From an uncultured Bacillota bacterium (GTDB lineage: Bacteria > Bacillota_I > Bacilli_A > RF39 > UBA660): a DNA stretch of 7,931 bases. Made by a program: the position numbers and the translations under genes. Location of the stretch: the NCBI GenBank assembly GCA_905200435.1, contig CAJKKJ010000030.1, positions 1 to 7,931 on the forward strand. The letters are read 5' to 3'. Within the stretch, counting starts at the first letter, position 1, and every line of letters begins with the position of its first letter. The notes under the pieces are model-generated. The model did not search any database. It worked only from the letters and a program-made list of their open reading frames with translations, and was not told the DNA's origin. This document shows, piece after piece, positions 6,865 to 7,931 of this stretch.

Positions 6865-6894
6865 AAAAAAAAAGAATATTTAACTTAAAAATTC
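6865..6894 (-). terminator. Intrinsic terminator overlapping the end of the small membrane gene
   Basis: The minus-strand RNA pairs GAATTTTT with AAATATTC (8 positions, one T-T mismatch) around a 5-nt loop AAGTT. Nine Ts (plus-strand A 6865-6873) follow immediately. The hairpin includes the final codons and TAA of the frame ending at 6880. It separates this gene from glyA. Confidence 0.65.
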
Positions 6895-7071
6895 TTTTAG
6901 TTCTTCCAAATTTACTTTTAATGGTTTACATTCTAGTTTATATACTATTTTGTACTTCAATAAATAATTTAATACTAATAATATAATTATTGTTATTATT
7001 AAATCAAATGATAGTAATAATCCAACATGACTGCATACATAAGTGCTTCTGGACATGTATAATTTGTACAT
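6880..7071 (-). pseudogene. Shifted C-terminal part of the small membrane protein (frameshift fragment)
   Basis: This frame is -1 relative to the upstream frame of the small membrane gene and is open from about 7138 to the TAA at 6880. It encodes a clear membrane segment, GLLLSFDLIITIIILLVLNYLL, and then an amphipathic charged tail, KLECKPLKVNLEELKEFLS. The ATG at 7071 has no Shine-Dalgarno, so independent translation is unlikely. The residues between that ATG and the membrane segment (MYKLYMSRSTYVC) look less natural than those of the other frame over the same DNA (CTNYTCPEALMYAV). I infer that the two frames were one protein of about 145-150 aa and that an indel, or a sequencing error, near 7000-7030 separates them. 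No classical X-XXY-YYZ slippery heptamer is visible. Confidence 0.5.
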
Positions 7072-7319
7072 ATCAAAAGTGTTGCTAAGAATGTAAATGC
7101 ATTTAGAAATGTATGAAATATTGTCGCATTTATTTCTGCTCTATTGTATTTGTATGATTCTTTTAGTAATATGAAGAAATTACTTTCTACTATTTTGTGT
7201 CTTTTGTATAAAACATTTTGTATAATTATTATTTCTAGAAATATAAATATTATCTTAGATGTTATCCATATTAATAAACCCAATATTGATATTAAATATG
7301 GTGGCATTATATTATCCAT
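6999..7319 (-). CDS. Small membrane protein, N-terminal part, frame probably broken near its end
   Basis: I do not recognise the family. The start is the ATG at 7319 (MDNIMPPYLISILG), because GAGGAG lies 5 nt upstream of it. The in-frame ATG at 7337 lies upstream of that ribosome binding site and has none of its own. The 106-aa frame has a hydrophobic block at about 8-36 (rich in Ile/Leu, with a WITSK break), a polar stretch at about 38-65 (KRHKIVESNFFILLKESYKYNRAE split by aromatics), and a second membrane segment, ATIFHTFLNAFTFLATLLI. It then runs CTNYTCPEALMYAV and stops abruptly after DYYYHLI. The overlapping -1 frame supplies the missing third membrane segment and the C-terminal tail. 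The intact protein was probably a 3-4-pass membrane protein. A leader with a strong hairpin precedes it and a terminator follows the second frame. Confidence 0.55.
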   Translation of the reverse strand: MDNIMPPYLISILGLLIWITSKIIFIFLEIIIIQNVLYKRHKIVESNFFILLKESYKYNRAEINATIFHTFLNAFTFLATLLICTNYTCPEALMYAVMLDYYYHLI

Positions 7320-7324
7320 TTTTT

Positions 7325-7330
7325 CTCCTC
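7325..7330 (-). promoter_or_regulatory. Ribosome binding site that fixes the start of the small membrane gene
   Basis: GAGGAG on the minus strand sits 5 nt before the ATG at 7319. It lies downstream of the alternative ATG at 7337, which excludes the longer N-terminus MERGEK, since that would be the ribosome binding site itself translated. Confidence 0.75.
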
Positions 7331-7344
7331 TTTCCATAACTTAC

Positions 7345-7369
7345 GTAAAGGGGAAATAATCCCCTTTAC
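7345..7369. repeat. Strong 9-bp inverted repeat (hairpin) in the leader of the small membrane gene
   Basis: GTAAAGGGG and CCCCTTTAC are perfect complements around a 7-nt loop (AAATAAT on the plus strand). The outer TTAC (7341-7344) and GTAA (7371-7374) add four pairs across one bulged base. It is strikingly GC-rich for this DNA. No T-run follows on either strand, so it is not a typical intrinsic terminator. It may be an operator, an mRNA-processing or stability hairpin, or the 3' end of an upstream transcript. Confidence 0.7.
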
Positions 7370-7391
7370 AGTAATGCTTTCATATATTTTT

Positions 7392-7526
7392 TTCTATTGT
7401 TTGATAGAATATGACAAATTTCGGAAAACATAGATTTCTATGTAGTCTTATTAGATTAAAAATTTTGTATTTTTTGTGGTCCCCCAACCACGGATTAAAG
7501 ATTTTTGCTGTGTATCTTTAAAACAC
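7392..7526. repeat. Group of further small inverted repeats in the gene-free stretch
   Basis: Four dyads lie in about 135 nt. They are TTCTAT/ATAGAA (7392-7397 and 7404-7409); ACATAGA/TCTATGT with only 2 nt between (7428-7443); GTGGT/ACCAC around CCCCCA (7476-7491); and TTAAAGAT/ATCTTTAA (7495-7502 and 7514-7521). The last overlaps an alternative TGTGT/ACACA pairing at 7509-7527. No ORF with a ribosome binding site lies here, and I could not assign a promoter or a known RNA. The 7428-7443 dyad looks operator-like; the others could belong to a structured 3' or 5' untranslated RNA. Confidence 0.45.
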
Positions 7527-7545
7527 ATCTCTTTCTTTTTCTATA

Positions 7546-7931
7546 TCACGCTCCCCAATTCACAGTTTTAGTGATGTCAACAGCCATGATATCATCATAC
7601 TTAGTTGCATTTTCAGGAATGCGAATTTCATACCACCAACCTATTTCACTCTTACTAAGTGGTCTTGAAATTGTACTTGTTGCATGAGCATAATCACCGA
7701 TTGTTGTAATTGTATCTATCACTTCGTTAGAATTTACTCTTAATACAGGATAATAAAGAAATGAATTTAATGAAGTTAATGTTCCACTAGGAAGTTTAAA
7801 TGTTACTATCTCGACATTATCATAAGAATAAAAATTACCATCTTGTGATGTCATACATTCGCCACTCTTACACCATGCTTGTTCAAAGAAAGCTGAATGT
7901 CCAAGTTTAACATTAGTTTCATGACTTAATG
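7546..7931 (-). CDS. C-terminal part of an unrecognised protein (5' end beyond the right edge)
   Basis: The frame is open from the right edge, not just from the internal ATG at 7854, and gives 127 residues before TGA. Upstream of that ATG it reads LSHETNVKLGHSAFFEQAWCKSGEC, so the ATG is internal. The rest is rich in Thr, Ser, Tyr and beta-prone residues (VEIVTFKLPSGTLTSL, FLYYPVLRV, EIGWWYEIRIPENATKYDD) and ends DITKTVNWGA. There are two nearby Cys residues (WCKSGEC). This composition suits an extracellular or phage-structural beta-rich domain, or the distal part of a pilin-like protein. No family-specific motif is visible, so the function is not assigned. It is followed by the hairpin-rich stretch. 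Confidence 0.65.
   Translation of the reverse strand, partial: LSHETNVKLGHSAFFEQAWCKSGECMTSQDGNFYSYDNVEIVTFKLPSGTLTSLNSFLYYPVLRVNSNEVIDTITTIGDYAHATSTISRPLSKSEIGWWYEIRIPENATKYDDIMAVDITKTVNWGA

Noticed and set aside
6999..7071. Programmed -1 frameshifting in the overlap
   Set aside because: No X-XXY-YYZ slippery heptamer in the correct frame and no clear stimulatory hairpin. Mutation or sequencing error is simpler.
7320..7337. Longer N-terminus (MERGEK) for the small membrane protein
   Set aside because: These codons are the GAGGAG ribosome binding site of the downstream ATG at 7319.
7392..7417. TTGTCA (7412-7417) as a -35 box for the small membrane gene
   Set aside because: No acceptable -10 hexamer lies 16-18 bp downstream; the sequence there is only an A-run.
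7476..7491. GTGGT-CCCCCA-ACCAC as an intrinsic terminator of the rightmost gene
   Set aside because: On the minus strand the stem is followed by As, not Ts. On plus it is followed by GGATTAAAG. The stem is only 5 bp.
7505..7687. Plus-strand 60-aa ORF
   Set aside because: It is antisense to the rightmost gene and begins inside the hairpin-rich stretch without a Shine-Dalgarno.
1..7931. CRISPR array, tRNA/rRNA genes, insertion sequences, toxin-antitoxin pair
   Set aside because: I saw no regularly spaced direct repeats, no cloverleaf or rRNA signature, no transposase and no paired small antitoxin-like gene. The small DUF protein is not a recognised toxin or antitoxin.

Overview
The window is a strongly AT-rich, low-GC stretch of a Gram-positive-type genome. 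Every convincing gene is on the minus strand, so transcription runs from right to left. Tryptophan is encoded by TGG and at least one gene (the rightmost) ends in TGA, so the standard bacterial code applies and a UGA=Trp Mycoplasma is excluded. AT richness, small compact genes and the neighbouring rplS and lepB genes suggest an uncultured Bacillota lineage (Bacilli/Erysipelotrichia or an RF39-like gut lineage). That taxonomic placement is inference.

Layout in the direction of transcription (right to left): (1) 7546-7931, the C-terminal part of an unrecognised protein that runs off the right edge. (2) 7320-7545, about 225 nt without a gene, containing several inverted repeats, including a very strong 9-bp hairpin. 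(3) 6880-7319, a small membrane protein whose reading frame appears broken by a -1 shift. It is followed by an intrinsic terminator that overlaps the stop codon. (4) 5622-6833 glyA and 4768-5613 folD, a tightly spaced one-carbon (folate) pair. (5) 4327-4665 rplS (ribosomal protein L19, GTG start) with its own good promoter, then a hairpin, then 3781-4278 lepB (type I signal peptidase). (6) 2406-3788, a lysine/glutamate-rich coiled-coil protein of unknown function whose start overlaps the end of lepB, and 1395-2387, a divergent serpin-like protein without a signal peptide. (7) 915-1391, a PrdX/ProXp-ala-type trans-editing deacylase, closed by an intrinsic terminator. (8) A new promoter, then 635-850 (a small protein with a DUF7662-like pattern) overlapping by 4 bp a membrane-anchored flavodoxin-domain protein cut off by the left edge.

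Functionally, most of the window is housekeeping: serine/glycine-folate interconversion (GlyA, FolD), ribosome (L19), protein export (LepB) and tRNA quality control (PrdX). The unusual part is the pair between lepB and prdX: a 460-aa coiled-coil protein and a cytoplasmic-looking serpin relative whose hinge lacks the small residues needed for inhibitory serpin action. This is the best candidate for undescribed biology here. The second is the two-gene unit at the left edge (small DUF protein plus membrane-flavodoxin fusion). I saw no CRISPR array, tRNA, rRNA, insertion sequence or toxin-antitoxin pair.
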